DNA of 36,875 nt from Thermoplasmatota archaeon (GCA_029259015.1 JAPDJQ010000023.1:1-36875); one strand, 5' to 3'; shown: positions 1-7,597, numbered from the stretch's first letter. Notes: generated from the sequence alone by a model not told the origin. A program made the numbers and translations.

Positions 1-362
1 TAACTGACGAAACATACCATCTAATAGGGGAAAAAGAGCTAAAAATGATGAAACCAACTGCATATTTGATAAACACTGCTAGAGGTAAATGTGTTGATGA
101 AAAAGCACTGGTGAGAGCATTGGAGGAAGGATGGATTAGAGGGGCTGCATTAGATGTGTTTGAAAATGAACCACAGCTAACACCTGAATTAAAAAAACTG
201 GATAACGTTGTTCTTACACCTCATATTGGCTCCGCATCATATGAAACGAGAAGTAGAATGGCTGTAATGGTTGCAGAAAATGTTATAGCTGCATTGAATG
301 GCAAAATACCACCAAACTGTATAAACCCGGAGGCTTGGAAAAAAAGTGAAAGAAATAAATAG
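1..362 (+). CDS. D-isomer specific 2-hydroxyacid dehydrogenase, C-terminal part (5' truncated)
   Basis: The gene enters from the left edge, with its first complete codon at base 3, so 119 residues are visible. They cover the end of the NAD-binding domain and the C-terminal segment of the D-2-hydroxyacid dehydrogenase family (glyoxylate/hydroxypyruvate reductase, phosphoglycerate dehydrogenase). The three catalytic positions are present: Arg27 in INTARG, Glu56 in VFENEP and His74 in TPHIGS (visible numbering). The family reduces 2-keto acids with NAD(P)H in the cytoplasm. The tail (PPNCINPE) resembles glyoxylate reductases more than SerA, because no ACT domain follows. The exact substrate cannot be read from this fragment. 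The stop TAG lies 20 nt before the next gene. Confidence 0.9.
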   Translation, partial: TDETYHLIGEKELKMMKPTAYLINTARGKCVDEKALVRALEEGWIRGAALDVFENEPQLTPELKKLDNVVLTPHIGSASYETRSRMAVMVAENVIAALNGKIPPNCINPEAWKKSERNK

Positions 363-382
363 CAATAGATATTTATATTTGA

Positions 383-1036
383 ATGCCTGAAGAGATGTTT
401 TTAAATCCAAATGAACCCAATCCAAACTTCATGATTTATAAGGAGGAAGCCAGAAAAGTCATTTTGAAAGCCTTGGGCGGAAAGAGTTTTTGTTTCTGGG
501 TTCTTGGTAAAACAGGCATTGGAAAAACAACTTTTTTGCTATGGATTAAAGAATTCGCTCCTCTCTATAAAGTGAAAGCAATTTATGTTCATGGAGGAGA
601 AGATTTCAAGTTTGAGGAATTTAAGGAAATGTTTGAAAAAGAAATCAGAGCATCATTCTTTTCGAGAATTTTTCTTAGGAAGAAATACGTTGAAATCCCT
701 ATTCTTTTGATGATAGACGATGTTGATCTCATGAAAGATGAAAATATTTTCAGATATGTTGTCAGCAAACTTGATGAGGAAAAACTGCATTTTTCTGTAG
801 TGTTTGCCTCTGTTGAAATAGTGGAAAATGTTAAAAAATATTTGAAAGGCAGAGATATAGAAAAAATATATCTCGAGATGCCATCTCCTGATATTTTGAT
901 GGAAATGATCAGAAAAAGAATCGAGGCAGGCGGAGGAGAAGATTTTCAGCCGTTTGGAAAGCAACTTGTAAAAGATATTATTGAATCTTCAAATACAATA
1001 AGAGAAGTATTGATAAAACTGCAGGAGGCGCTATAA
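383..1036 (+). CDS. P-loop (AAA-like) ATPase of unknown role
   Basis: A 217-residue soluble protein. It has Walker A GKTGIGKT at residues 42-49 and a hydrophobic Walker B strand ending in IDDVD (about 107-115), so it should bind and probably hydrolyse ATP. The short Orc/Cdc6- or ExeA-like core is followed by a helical C-terminal region (about 165-217). I see no DNA-binding or membrane segment. Its stop overlaps the start of the response regulator by one base (TAATG), so the two are translationally coupled and probably act together. An AT-rich element at 368-378 lies too close to the first ATG for a leaderless start, so Met5 (395) or Met17 (431) could be the real start. The function is not recognised. 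Confidence 0.8.
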   Translation: MPEEMFLNPNEPNPNFMIYKEEARKVILKALGGKSFCFWVLGKTGIGKTTFLLWIKEFAPLYKVKAIYVHGGEDFKFEEFKEMFEKEIRASFFSRIFLRKKYVEIPILLMIDDVDLMKDENIFRYVVSKLDEEKLHFSVVFASVEIVENVKKYLKGRDIEKIYLEMPSPDILMEMIRKRIEAGGGEDFQPFGKQLVKDIIESSNTIREVLIKLQEAL

Positions 1037-1662
1037 TGAAAAAGAAGAAAAAAATATTAATTGCAGATGATGAGCCCGAAATTGTAGATATAGTTAAAAA
1101 AATGCTTCAGGAACATTACGAAGTAATAACTGCATATGATGGAGAAGAATGCCTTAAGAAAGCAAAAAAAGAGAAGCCAGATTTGATACTGCTTGATATC
1201 CTCATGCCAAAGCTTGATGGATGGGAAACCCTCAAAAAGCTGAAGGAGGACGAGGAATTAAAGGATATACCTGTTTCAATGTTAACAGCACTGCCTTTAA
1301 CACCCGAGGACACAAAAAATAAACCAATAGATAAAATTGAAAATTACATTGTAAAACCATTCAGAAAGGAAGTTCTCCTCAAAAAAATCGAAGATATCTT
1401 TGAAAGAGAGGAGGAAGCCAAGAGAATTTATGAGCAGCTAAAAAAGGAAGTAGGCGAAGAAACTGCAGAAGAATATCTTCGTCTTGTAAAAGCCATAAAT
1501 AGGCATCGCCGCCTGATAGGCGTAATAATAGATTCTGCAGCTGAAGAATTCAAGCAATCAGTAAGGAATTTAATACTCAGCCAGAAAAGATTGATAGAAA
1601 CAATGAAGAGAAGGGCAGAGGAAATAGAAAAATTACTGAAAGAGAGAAAGAAGGAAAAATAG
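1036..1662 (+). CDS. Response regulator with N-terminal receiver domain and helical C-terminus
   Basis: A 208-residue protein. Residues 6-125 form a REC domain with the acidic pocket D11-D12-E13, phospho-acceptor D54 in LLDILMP, switch T84 and K107 in the VKPF motif. All receiver residues are intact, so phosphorylation by a histidine kinase is expected, but no kinase lies in this window. Residues 125-208 are a charged, helical, coiled-coil-like region rather than a recognised DNA-binding output domain. This suggests protein-protein output, perhaps to the coupled ATPase upstream. A GGAGG Shine-Dalgarno sequence lies at 1024-1028. The 3' end overlaps the convergent prepilin peptidase gene by 30 nt. 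Confidence 0.9.
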   Translation: MKKKKKILIADDEPEIVDIVKKMLQEHYEVITAYDGEECLKKAKKEKPDLILLDILMPKLDGWETLKKLKEDEELKDIPVSMLTALPLTPEDTKNKPIDKIENYIVKPFRKEVLLKKIEDIFEREEEAKRIYEQLKKEVGEETAEEYLRLVKAINRHRRLIGVIIDSAAEEFKQSVRNLILSQKRLIETMKRRAEEIEKLLKERKKEK

Positions 1663-2277
1663 TATATCACCGAATATAAATGAGATAATAAATCCAACAA
1701 AAATGAAAACAAGGAAGGGCAATTTTGGAGTTACCCATATTTCTTTATCGGCTACTTCATCAAAATTAAAATTTTTGACAGGCACTATACTTTTTTTTCC
1801 ATCCTTTTCCATACTCCATACAAATTTATTTTTTGCCTCTCTAGCCTTAATTTTATATCCGAACATACAGTAAGGAAATTCAAGATTCTTCTTATATGCA
1901 TTGTAGAAAAGGAGTATGAATGGCAGAGGAATGAAAAGGAAAAGAGAATTTATAAGAACAGTAAGAGGGAATATAAAAATTGGGGAGGGAAAAAGAGAAA
2001 TTTTAGGGGGCAGAGGGGACAGCAAGGCAATGCCCCACATTGCTTTGACATCGGCTCCTCCCATGCCAAAAAAATATAGCAAAAAAGCAAGAGGGAAAGA
2101 AATCGCAATAGATATAAATGTTGTCGCATCAGGTTTCTCCATGATAAGAAGGGCGAGACCAATGATTCCCATCAAGATCCATAATTTATTGCTTGCTTCC
2201 CTGTACTTTAAATCACTATAAGCAGCATAGGAAAGTATTGCGAATCCAGTCAGCAGTCTGAGCAAATCTATCATCAT
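1633..2277 (-). CDS. Archaeal prepilin/preflagellin peptidase (EppA/FlaK type)
   Basis: A 214-residue polytopic membrane protein. It has the two catalytic aspartates of the GxGD prepilin peptidases: D22 in YSDLKYRE near the end of the first membrane helix, and D76 in GMGGAD. Such enzymes (FlaK/PibD, EppA) remove class III signal peptides from archaellins and pilins at the inner face of the membrane. A soluble insert at about 140-185 separates the last helices. The start ATG follows the stop of the upstream PKD protein by one base, so the two form an operon. No pilin gene is visible in the window. ATG codons at 2277 and 2274 are equivalent candidates for the start. Confidence 0.85.
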   Translation of the reverse strand: MMIDLLRLLTGFAILSYAAYSDLKYREASNKLWILMGIIGLALLIMEKPDATTFISIAISFPLAFLLYFFGMGGADVKAMWGIALLSPLPPKISLFPSPIFIFPLTVLINSLFLFIPLPFILLFYNAYKKNLEFPYCMFGYKIKAREAKNKFVWSMEKDGKKSIVPVKNFNFDEVADKEIWVTPKLPFLVFIFVGFIISFIFGDILFFLLSLFQ

Positions 2278-2278
2278 C

Positions 2279-4639
2279 TCATTTCTTTCTGTTTCTTGTG
2301 GTATATATTAGCGCTAGAACAAACGCAGCCAAAAATGCTATAAATGTAAATGATGGGATTTTGCCTGCTTTATGGATAACAACCTCTATTTCTTCAATAT
2401 TGCTTTCTACTCCTTCATTACACACTGCTTTTACTTTAATGGTTTTTGTACCAGCTGTTAAGTTTTCTCCTAGTTTCGGTGCTTTAATTTTGATGAGTAT
2501 TTTCTTTTGTTCTCCAGGTTTTAAGGTAATGGGCGGGGAATATGGGGTTATTGTGAGATTGGCATCGTCCACCACAACTATGGTAACATTTGTTGCGGTG
2601 AAATTGTAACAGTAAACCTCTATTGGAACAACCCTTTCTGTTCCTTCTTTAATAGGTGCTATATTTGATACCCCAAGCGTTATGATTAACTGTGGATTTC
2701 CTCCTCCCACCTTTATATTGAGACTATAAGTGTTTATGCTGCCATTATTGTCCATTACCTGCAGTGTGACAGTATATTCCCCTGCTTCTGCATATTCATG
2801 CACAGCTACTGGTATAGTTCTCTCCTCATATGTTCCATCTCCAAAATCCCATTTGTACAGCTGGATAAATCCGTCTTCATCATAGCTTTCACTTGCATTA
2901 AAAGTAATTTCTTCGCCCGGTTGTGGATTAGTGGGGTGATAAGTGAATTTGGGCACAGATGGAATATTTGAGCCTGGAGGGTTGATTGTTAAGTATTTGT
3001 ACACGCTCTTCATTCCTCCATCATTGTCTTTTATTGTCAGGGTTACCTTGTAGGTTCCATTTGTATCATAAATATGAGTAACAACTTTTCCATATGCTGT
3101 GCTTCCATCTCCGAAATTCCAAGTATAGTTTACTATACTTCCATCTGAATCATAACTTGCTGAAGCATCAAATATTATTTCCTGCCCTTCTAATGGGGTT
3201 AATGGTTGATATGTAAAGTCAGCATAAGGTATAGAGTTTATGACCGTAATTTCCTTGGATAAACTCTTCTCGCCAGAAGAAGTTGTAATCGTTAATGTAA
3301 CAGTATATGTTCCTAAATTGGTGTATTGATGCACTGGGTTCTGTTCATTGCTTGTTGTTCCATCTCCAAAGTCCCAGTGCCATGAAATTATGTCTCCTGT
3401 AGATTTATCAATAAAGTGAACATAGTCCACCCTAGTTGGCTGAGAAGGAATCCATGTAAAATCAACATATACTGGCTCCTGAGGACTCTCGGCTGATGCT
3501 TCCCATATAAAATCGCCATTTGCAGAATATTTTCTGATACAGAATGCCTCTCCTCCTCCCTGCACCTTATAGCCTGCTGCTACTATGCTGCCATCTGAGT
3601 CAATAGCTATTCTCTTTATTTCTCCTTCAATGTTTTCTGGCAGTTCCCACTTAATGTTTCCGTTACCGTTATACTTGATTATATACCATTTTTTATGCAA
3701 ATTTTCTGTTCTGTAACCAGCAACAACTATATTTCCATCTGGATCTGCGCAAACAGTCAGGGCATCATCTTTTTCACCACTTATTTCCTTTTTTGCCCAT
3801 TGTTTATTTCCATTACTATCATATAAAATTGTAAGAAAATCCTCCATTGTCTGATTGTTTGTATATTCATTTCCTGTAACAACGATATTGCCATTTGGTA
3901 AAATTGCAGCATCCGATGCTGTGCTTGCTCTATCATCATAATATTTCACCCATTTTACATTGAGGTTCTTATCATATTTTATAAGACAGTATTTGCTCTT
4001 ATCATCACTCTGCACAGTTCCCGCAACAACAACTGCATCCCCTCTGGCATCTATGCCAAATGCAGCATCTATACTGTTATCAAAGACATGTTCCTCAATT
4101 TTATTGAGATTGTTTGGATCAACTTTTATTGTCCAGAAATCTATATTTGTTAGATTGGCAGATGCTTCAATATATAGAGTCATTCCTGTGGCATAAATGT
4201 AGCCATCATCATCAATTGTCATATCCATCAGAAAGTCAGCAAACCCATTATTGTATGTTTTATAAATCAGTTCATTCCCGTCTGCATCATATTTTACTAT
4301 TACGTAATCTGTGGATGGTATAGGTATGCCAGCAATTTCCTTTCCAACTATCCCTCCCGCATAAATGTTGTCGTTGCCATCAACAACAACTGCTTTACCT
4401 ATATTTGTTGCATATTCATCAAAATCAGTTTGCCATTTTATTTTGCCATCATCTCCATCATATTTCTGAACCCTCATAACAAATTTACTCCCGTCATAAT
4501 GCTGTCCAACAACAATAACATCTCCTTTTGAGTCAATGGTTACACCATATGCTTCATCCTGTGTGCCATCTATACTTGGATAACTTTGGACCAAGGGCAA
4601 AAGCATTAGCAATATCATTATGGCTGCAATTTTCTTCAT
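2279..4639 (-). CDS. Secreted beta-propeller and PKD-domain surface protein
   Basis: A 786-residue exported protein. Residues 1-19 form a signal peptide. Residues about 25-380 contain repeated blades of the SBBP/SMP-like propeller type, with recurring YDxxGN and DGNIVVAG elements. Three PKD domains follow, each with a WxFGDG core: HWDFGDG 421-427, TWNFGDG 506-512 and KWDFGDG 596-602. A CARDB/NEW3-like beta domain spans about 650-757. A C-terminal membrane helix (about 762-781) ends in TRNRKK. The sequence IPSFTF before the helix resembles a PGF-CTERM signal with Gly replaced by Ser. PKD and propeller folds usually mediate adhesion or sugar/protein binding outside the cell. It is the first gene of an operon with the prepilin peptidase. 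The TATA box and start codon fit a leaderless transcript. Confidence 0.88.
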   Translation of the reverse strand: MKKIAAIMILLMLLPLVQSYPSIDGTQDEAYGVTIDSKGDVIVVGQHYDGSKFVMRVQKYDGDDGKIKWQTDFDEYATNIGKAVVVDGNDNIYAGGIVGKEIAGIPIPSTDYVIVKYDADGNELIYKTYNNGFADFLMDMTIDDDGYIYATGMTLYIEASANLTNIDFWTIKVDPNNLNKIEEHVFDNSIDAAFGIDARGDAVVVAGTVQSDDKSKYCLIKYDKNLNVKWVKYYDDRASTASDAAILPNGNIVVTGNEYTNNQTMEDFLTILYDSNGNKQWAKKEISGEKDDALTVCADPDGNIVVAGYRTENLHKKWYIIKYNGNGNIKWELPENIEGEIKRIAIDSDGSIVAAGYKVQGGGEAFCIRKYSANGDFIWEASAESPQEPVYVDFTWIPSQPTRVDYVHFIDKSTGDIISWHWDFGDGTTSNEQNPVHQYTNLGTYTVTLTITTSSGEKSLSKEITVINSIPYADFTYQPLTPLEGQEIIFDASASYDSDGSIVNYTWNFGDGSTAYGKVVTHIYDTNGTYKVTLTIKDNDGGMKSVYKYLTINPPGSNIPSVPKFTYHPTNPQPGEEITFNASESYDEDGFIQLYKWDFGDGTYEERTIPVAVHEYAEAGEYTVTLQVMDNNGSINTYSLNIKVGGGNPQLIITLGVSNIAPIKEGTERVVPIEVYCYNFTATNVTIVVVDDANLTITPYSPPITLKPGEQKKILIKIKAPKLGENLTAGTKTIKVKAVCNEGVESNIEEIEVVIHKAGKIPSFTFIAFLAAFVLALIYTTRNRKK

Positions 4640-4658
4640 ATTTTGTGAAATTACACCC

Positions 4659-4669
4659 TATTTATAAAA
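4659..4669 (-). promoter_or_regulatory. TATA box of the PKD-protein/prepilin-peptidase operon
   Basis: The minus-strand element ttttataaata is centred 25 nt before the ATG at 4639, the spacing expected if transcription starts at or next to the start codon. Confidence 0.6.
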
Positions 4670-4692
4670 TGTATGGTGCAATTATAAAAAAA

Positions 4693-5394
4693 TCAGGATA
4701 GATCGCCACATGAACAATGTACTTCATGAATTGCAGAATATAAATCTTCTATACCTTCTCCTGTTTTTGCAGAGACGAGCAAAGGGCGCTGAAGAATGCT
4801 CGTGTATTCAAGATATTTTATAAGACTCTTGGCAAGAGAATGCAGCGCATCTCCTTTTTCCAGCTTTTTCTCAAGATATTTTTTGTCAACATATTTCATC
4901 AAATTTTCTCTATCAACCAAATCCACCTTATTTATTGCAGTTACTGATGGGATCATCAGCTTTAGATTAATCATTGCATTCTGAGCCAGCATTGCTAGAT
5001 AATTTTCTATAGAAAGAATTTCTTGAGCATCTACAATGAACAGAGAAGCGACAACATCGTGTTTTTCCAATTTCTCTACAATTTTTCTGCCATGATTATG
5101 ATATAGAAAAATTTCCAGCTGGCCAGGCGTATCAACAATCTTTATTTCATTTTTGTCTGCACAAATCCATTCATCCATTGATACAATTAATTCCATGCTT
5201 TTGAGTAATGCCCCATTTATTCCAAGATTGAATTTTTCCTGTATCTCCTCGACTTTTACCCATTCCCTTATGTCCACATCTGCATCATTGCATGGGGTGG
5301 CAGCATCAAGGTTTATTAAAATCCCATATTTGGATAGATGCTTTGCAATGCTGGTTTTGCCTGCTGCCGCCGGGCCAATAACGAGAACAAACAT
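4693..5394 (-). CDS. GPN-loop-type GTPase (XAB1/ATP_bind_1 family) with GIN in place of GPN
   Basis: A 233-residue GTPase. It has the P-loop GPAAAGKTS (7-15), G3 DTPGQ (88-92), G4 NKVD (155-158) and G5 SAK (208-210). The family is named for a Gly-Pro-Asn insert that senses the gamma phosphate across the dimer. Here the loop reads G58-I59-N60, followed by the usual GAL. The Asn is kept and the Pro is lost. Eukaryotic relatives (Gpn1-3) assemble and import RNA polymerase II, but the archaeal role is uncertain. The start overlaps the stop of secG by one base (TAATG), so the two are co-translated. The C-terminus ends with a short Cys-containing tail (HCSCGD). Confidence 0.88.
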   Translation of the reverse strand: MFVLVIGPAAAGKTSIAKHLSKYGILINLDAATPCNDADVDIREWVKVEEIQEKFNLGINGALLKSMELIVSMDEWICADKNEIKIVDTPGQLEIFLYHNHGRKIVEKLEKHDVVASLFIVDAQEILSIENYLAMLAQNAMINLKLMIPSVTAINKVDLVDRENLMKYVDKKYLEKKLEKGDALHSLAKSLIKYLEYTSILQRPLLVSAKTGEGIEDLYSAIHEVHCSCGDLS

Positions 5395-5555
5395 TATACG
5401 GGATAGAGAATCTTCAGTGCGGTTATGACCACAGCGGTTAAAATAGCGAAAACTATTATGAATCTGGGATCGATTTTAACCCCGGTTTTTTCCTCCTCAA
5501 AGTATCTTATAAGACCAGCTGCAGATTGAAATCCTGTCTTACTTTTCTTTGCCAT
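5394..5555 (-). CDS. secG: Sec61beta/SecG subunit of the protein translocase
   Basis: This is a small gene of 53 codons. The protein has a short basic, polar N-terminus (MAKKSKTGFQSAAGL), an amphipathic linker containing the family-typical GVKIDP, and a single C-terminal membrane helix (about 32-50). The sequence and length match archaeal Sec61beta, the non-essential tail-anchored subunit of the SecYE-beta channel. It is a leaderless gene with a TATA box 25 nt before the ATG, and it overlaps the downstream GTPase start by one base. Its identification rests on the whole-length pattern and is firm. Confidence 0.9.
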   Translation of the reverse strand: MAKKSKTGFQSAAGLIRYFEEEKTGVKIDPRFIIVFAILTAVVITALKILYPV

Positions 5556-5575
5556 GTTTCAACAAATTTATACAG

Positions 5576-5584
5576 GATATAAAG
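5576..5584 (-). promoter_or_regulatory. TATA box of secG operon
   Basis: The minus-strand element ctttatatc is centred 25 nt before the secG ATG, consistent with leaderless transcription. It faces away from the methyltransferase promoter at 5596-5606. Confidence 0.55.
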
Positions 5585-5595
5585 TTTGCGGTAAA

Positions 5596-5606
5596 CTATA
5601 AATTTT
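5596..5606 (+). promoter_or_regulatory. TATA box of the methyltransferase gene
   Basis: The element ctataaatttt is centred about 35 nt before the ATG at 5635. That predicts a start near 5625 and a leader of about 10 nt. Confidence 0.45.
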
Positions 5607-5634
5607 CCGTGACATTGGTAGCATTACTGAAAAG

Positions 5635-6300
5635 ATGAAGGAATGGGATTTAATTGCTGAAAGTTTTGATACAACCCGCCGTTATCCATGGAAGGAATGT
5701 CTTGACTTTATTGAAGAAATGCATGGTATCGCCATAGATATTGGCTGCGGAAATGCCCGTCATTTGATTCCAATGGCAGAAAGATGTAAACTGGCTGTTG
5801 GTATAGATGCATCAGTTAAGATGGCTGAAATAGCATATAAAAAAGTTAGGGAAGCGAAGCTGAAAAATGTAGCTGTGATATGCGGTGATGCCTGCAACCT
5901 GCCTTTTAAAGACAATTTTTTTGATTTTGCCCTTTTCATCGCCTCTCTCCATAACATAAAGGGAAGAAAAAATAGAATAAAGGCACTGGAAGAGTTGAAG
6001 AGGGTGCTTAAGCCGGATGGAAAAGCCTTGATTTCGGTATGGGCAAAGTGGCAGGATAAATGGCGACTGTATTTCATAAAAAATATTTTTAAATGGAAAG
6101 AGCACGGCGATATTTACATTCCATGGAAAAGGAATGGCATGAATGTTATGAGATTTTATCATCTGTATAGCATGTGGGAGTTTAGGAAGGATATAAAAAG
6201 AGCAGGATTAAAAATAGAAAAGGCATGGAGTGTTAAGAAGAAATCAAAAAGATATGCAGACAATCATTTTGCAGTGGTGTTCAAGGCAATTCAAAAATAG
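5635..6300 (+). CDS. SAM-dependent methyltransferase, Trm9/ALKBH8-like (tRNA wobble uridine)
   Basis: A 221-residue class I methyltransferase. Motif I is DIGCGNARH (35-43), the acidic strand-2 end is GIDAS, and motif IV is near GDACNLPF and FDFALF. The LHNI sequence after motif IV and the C-terminal part are typical of the Trm9/ALKBH8 methyltransferase family. That part has an RFYHLYSMWEF segment near 154-164 and a final strand DNHFAVVF. The family esterifies carboxymethyl-uridine at tRNA position 34, usually with the activator Trm112, which is not in this window. A general methyltransferase is certain; the Trm9 assignment is by pattern recognition. It is a single-gene unit, divergent from secG. 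Confidence 0.78.
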   Translation: MKEWDLIAESFDTTRRYPWKECLDFIEEMHGIAIDIGCGNARHLIPMAERCKLAVGIDASVKMAEIAYKKVREAKLKNVAVICGDACNLPFKDNFFDFALFIASLHNIKGRKNRIKALEELKRVLKPDGKALISVWAKWQDKWRLYFIKNIFKWKEHGDIYIPWKRNGMNVMRFYHLYSMWEFRKDIKRAGLKIEKAWSVKKKSKRYADNHFAVVFKAIQK

Positions 6301-6310
6301 TTTTATAAAT
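6301..6310 (+). promoter_or_regulatory. TATA box that sets the receiver-protein start at 6331
   Basis: The element ttttataaat is centred 25 nt before the ATG at 6331 but only about 10 nt before the ATG at 6316. This favours 6331 as the true leaderless start. Confidence 0.6.
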
Positions 6311-6330
6311 GAGTAATGAATACAAATACA

Positions 6331-6711
6331 ATGGCAATAATGCTAGTTGTTGAAGATGAAGAGCCTATACAGGAGCTTATAAAGGAGTATTTAGCCCCCC
6401 TCAAAATTGAAATACATCAAGCATTCAGTGGAGAGGAGGGAGTGGAAAAATATAAGGAACTGATGAAAAAAGGGAAAAAGCCTGACATAGTCATAATGGA
6501 TTTGAAACTGCCTGGCATTGATGGTGTGGAAGCGACGAAAAAAATCCTTGCGATAGATCCAGATGCCAAGGTGTATGGTTTTACAGCATACTTTGGCACA
6601 GAATGGGCAAAAGAACTGGAGAAAGCAGGAGCAAAAGGCGTTATCGCTCGTCCTGTCGGATTCGATGGTTTCAGAGATATTATAAAAGATATACTAAAGA
6701 AAGAGAGTTAG
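6331..6711 (+). CDS. Stand-alone receiver (CheY-like) domain protein
   Basis: A 126-residue single REC domain. An ATG at 6316 would add five residues, but the TATA spacing and the usual family N-terminus favour MAIMLVVEDEEP from 6331. In numbering from 6316, the acidic pocket is E13-D14-E15, the phospho-acceptor is D62 (VIMDLKLPG) and the switch Thr is T90. The invariant Lys before the beta5 Pro is replaced by Arg (R112-P113, in ARPVGF). This change can alter phosphorylation-driven signalling. There is no output domain, so it would signal by protein contact. Its stop overlaps the convergent gene at 6708 by 3 nt. Confidence 0.88.
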   Translation: MAIMLVVEDEEPIQELIKEYLAPLKIEIHQAFSGEEGVEKYKELMKKGKKPDIVIMDLKLPGIDGVEATKKILAIDPDAKVYGFTAYFGTEWAKELEKAGAKGVIARPVGFDGFRDIIKDILKKES

Positions 6712-7085
6712 TGGCCAAACCACAACTCATCTGGAATTTCCTTGTACACATCTGCTGCATCTTCTTCTCTTCTTTCCCTTTCCTCCTCCTTCCTTTTTCC
6801 TTCCTCCTTGTACTTTAGGATAGCTTCCTTGTTCAAAAACCAGTAATGGGTTCGCCAGCTCCTTCCGTCGTATATGGTTGTTTCCTCCCTTTCTGTTACC
6901 AGCATGCCCTCCTCCTCTAGGATATAAAATAGTTGTCTATCCTCTGGCTCAAGAATGTTATCTATTATTCTGTCTTCAAAACCAAATAAATCCATAACAA
7001 AGTTTGCATCTTTTAAAGCTGATTCCATATCTATATCCACTCTTGCGGCGATTGCGGTAGCTAGGTCTTCAAGCGTGATTATCAT
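6708..7085 (-). CDS. Small acidic protein of unknown function, possible DUF6015-type
   Basis: A 125-residue soluble protein. Residues about 1-80 look like a compact helical fold followed by a beta wing (ITLEDLATAIAARVDI, then REETTIYDGRSWRTHYWFL), suggesting a winged-helix-like domain. Residues about 88-112 are a highly charged KEEGKRKEEERERREED helix. It resembles a domain family I recall from Thermoplasmata (DUF6015), but I am not sure of that name. Its minus-strand TATA box at 7108-7118 is centred 28 nt before the ATG, so it is probably a monocistronic leaderless gene. Confidence 0.65.
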   Translation of the reverse strand: MIITLEDLATAIAARVDIDMESALKDANFVMDLFGFEDRIIDNILEPEDRQLFYILEEEGMLVTEREETTIYDGRSWRTHYWFLNKEAILKYKEEGKRKEEERERREEDAADVYKEIPDELWFGH

Positions 7086-7107
7086 AAATTATATTTTTGT
7101 AACTTGA

Positions 7108-7118
7108 GTATATAAAAG
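7108..7118 (-). promoter_or_regulatory. TATA box of the small acidic protein gene
   Basis: The minus-strand cttttatatac is centred about 28 nt before the ATG at 7085. Confidence 0.5.
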
Positions 7119-7217
7119 TTTCTATTTAAAATTTCCAGAACAAATTTTTTGTTTTTTACTCAGAGTTTTCTAGGTTACTGCCAAAATTGAAAAGAGGCGG
7201 ATAGATAAGCGGGTTGA

Positions 7218-7246
7218 GAAATGAGTTTTTACACTCATTGATTTCT
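7218..7246. repeat. Inverted repeat upstream of aIF1A
   Basis: The arms aatgagt (7220-7226) and actcatt (7233-7239) are perfect complements around a 6-nt loop. After a two-base bulge the pairing extends into gaa/ttc further out. It lies about 45-65 nt before the aIF1A ATG. It could be an operator or an RNA hairpin. No function is established. Confidence 0.4.
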
Positions 7247-7285
7247 TCCGATATTTACTTATACCAGATATAAATTAACTTAGCA

Positions 7286-7597
7286 ATGGGAGAGGAAGAG
7301 ATTGAACAACGAGTTCCATTGCCGAACAGACAGAGCGGAGAGATGATGGCTATTGTGGAGCAGCATATGGGCGGAGGAAGACTCCGTATTATCTGCGAAG
7401 ACGGTAAAACAAGACTGGCAAGAATACCTGGAAAAATAAGAAAAAGAAAATGGATAAAAACAGGGGACTTATTGATCATAAAACCCTGGGACTTTCAAGA
7501 AGAAAAGGCAGATGTTGTTTATCGTTACACTCCGACACAGGTTGCAAATTTGGCTAGGAGAAATTTAATACCTGAGAGCCTGAGCGGATTTCTATGA
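7286..7597 (+). CDS. eif1A: Translation initiation factor aIF1A
   Basis: A 103-residue S1/OB-fold protein. It matches archaeal/eukaryotic IF1A: a short acidic N-terminal tail, then the OB core with GGGRLRIICEDGKTRLARIPGKIRKRKWIKTGD and the WDFQEEKADVVYRY segment. It binds the small ribosomal subunit A site and promotes scanning/initiator tRNA placement. It is the first gene of a three-gene unit, and its stop overlaps the RIO1 start (ATGA). The AT-rich region at 7251-7275 probably holds the promoter. The combination of aIF1A, RIO1 and the KH protein is a well-known archaeal arrangement linking initiation and 40S-type maturation. Confidence 0.96.
   Translation: MGEEEIEQRVPLPNRQSGEMMAIVEQHMGGGRLRIICEDGKTRLARIPGKIRKRKWIKTGDLLIIKPWDFQEEKADVVYRYTPTQVANLARRNLIPESLSGFL

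Noticed and set aside
368-378. TATA-like element before the ATPase gene
   Set aside because: It is centred only about 10 nt before the annotated ATG, so it cannot drive that start. It would fit a later start, or the gene may be co-transcribed with the dehydrogenase; not called as a promoter.
1916-2221. 101-codon frame opposite the prepilin peptidase
   Set aside because: It is antisense to a gene with clear catalytic motifs, and its composition is a shadow.
2279-4639. Repeated YDxxGN segments considered as a DNA-level tandem repeat
   Set aside because: Similarity is at protein level only (propeller blades). The DNA of the blades has diverged.
5596-5640. Possibility that the methyltransferase is leaderless like its neighbours
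   Set aside because: The TATA box is about 35 nt from the ATG, so a short leader is more likely.
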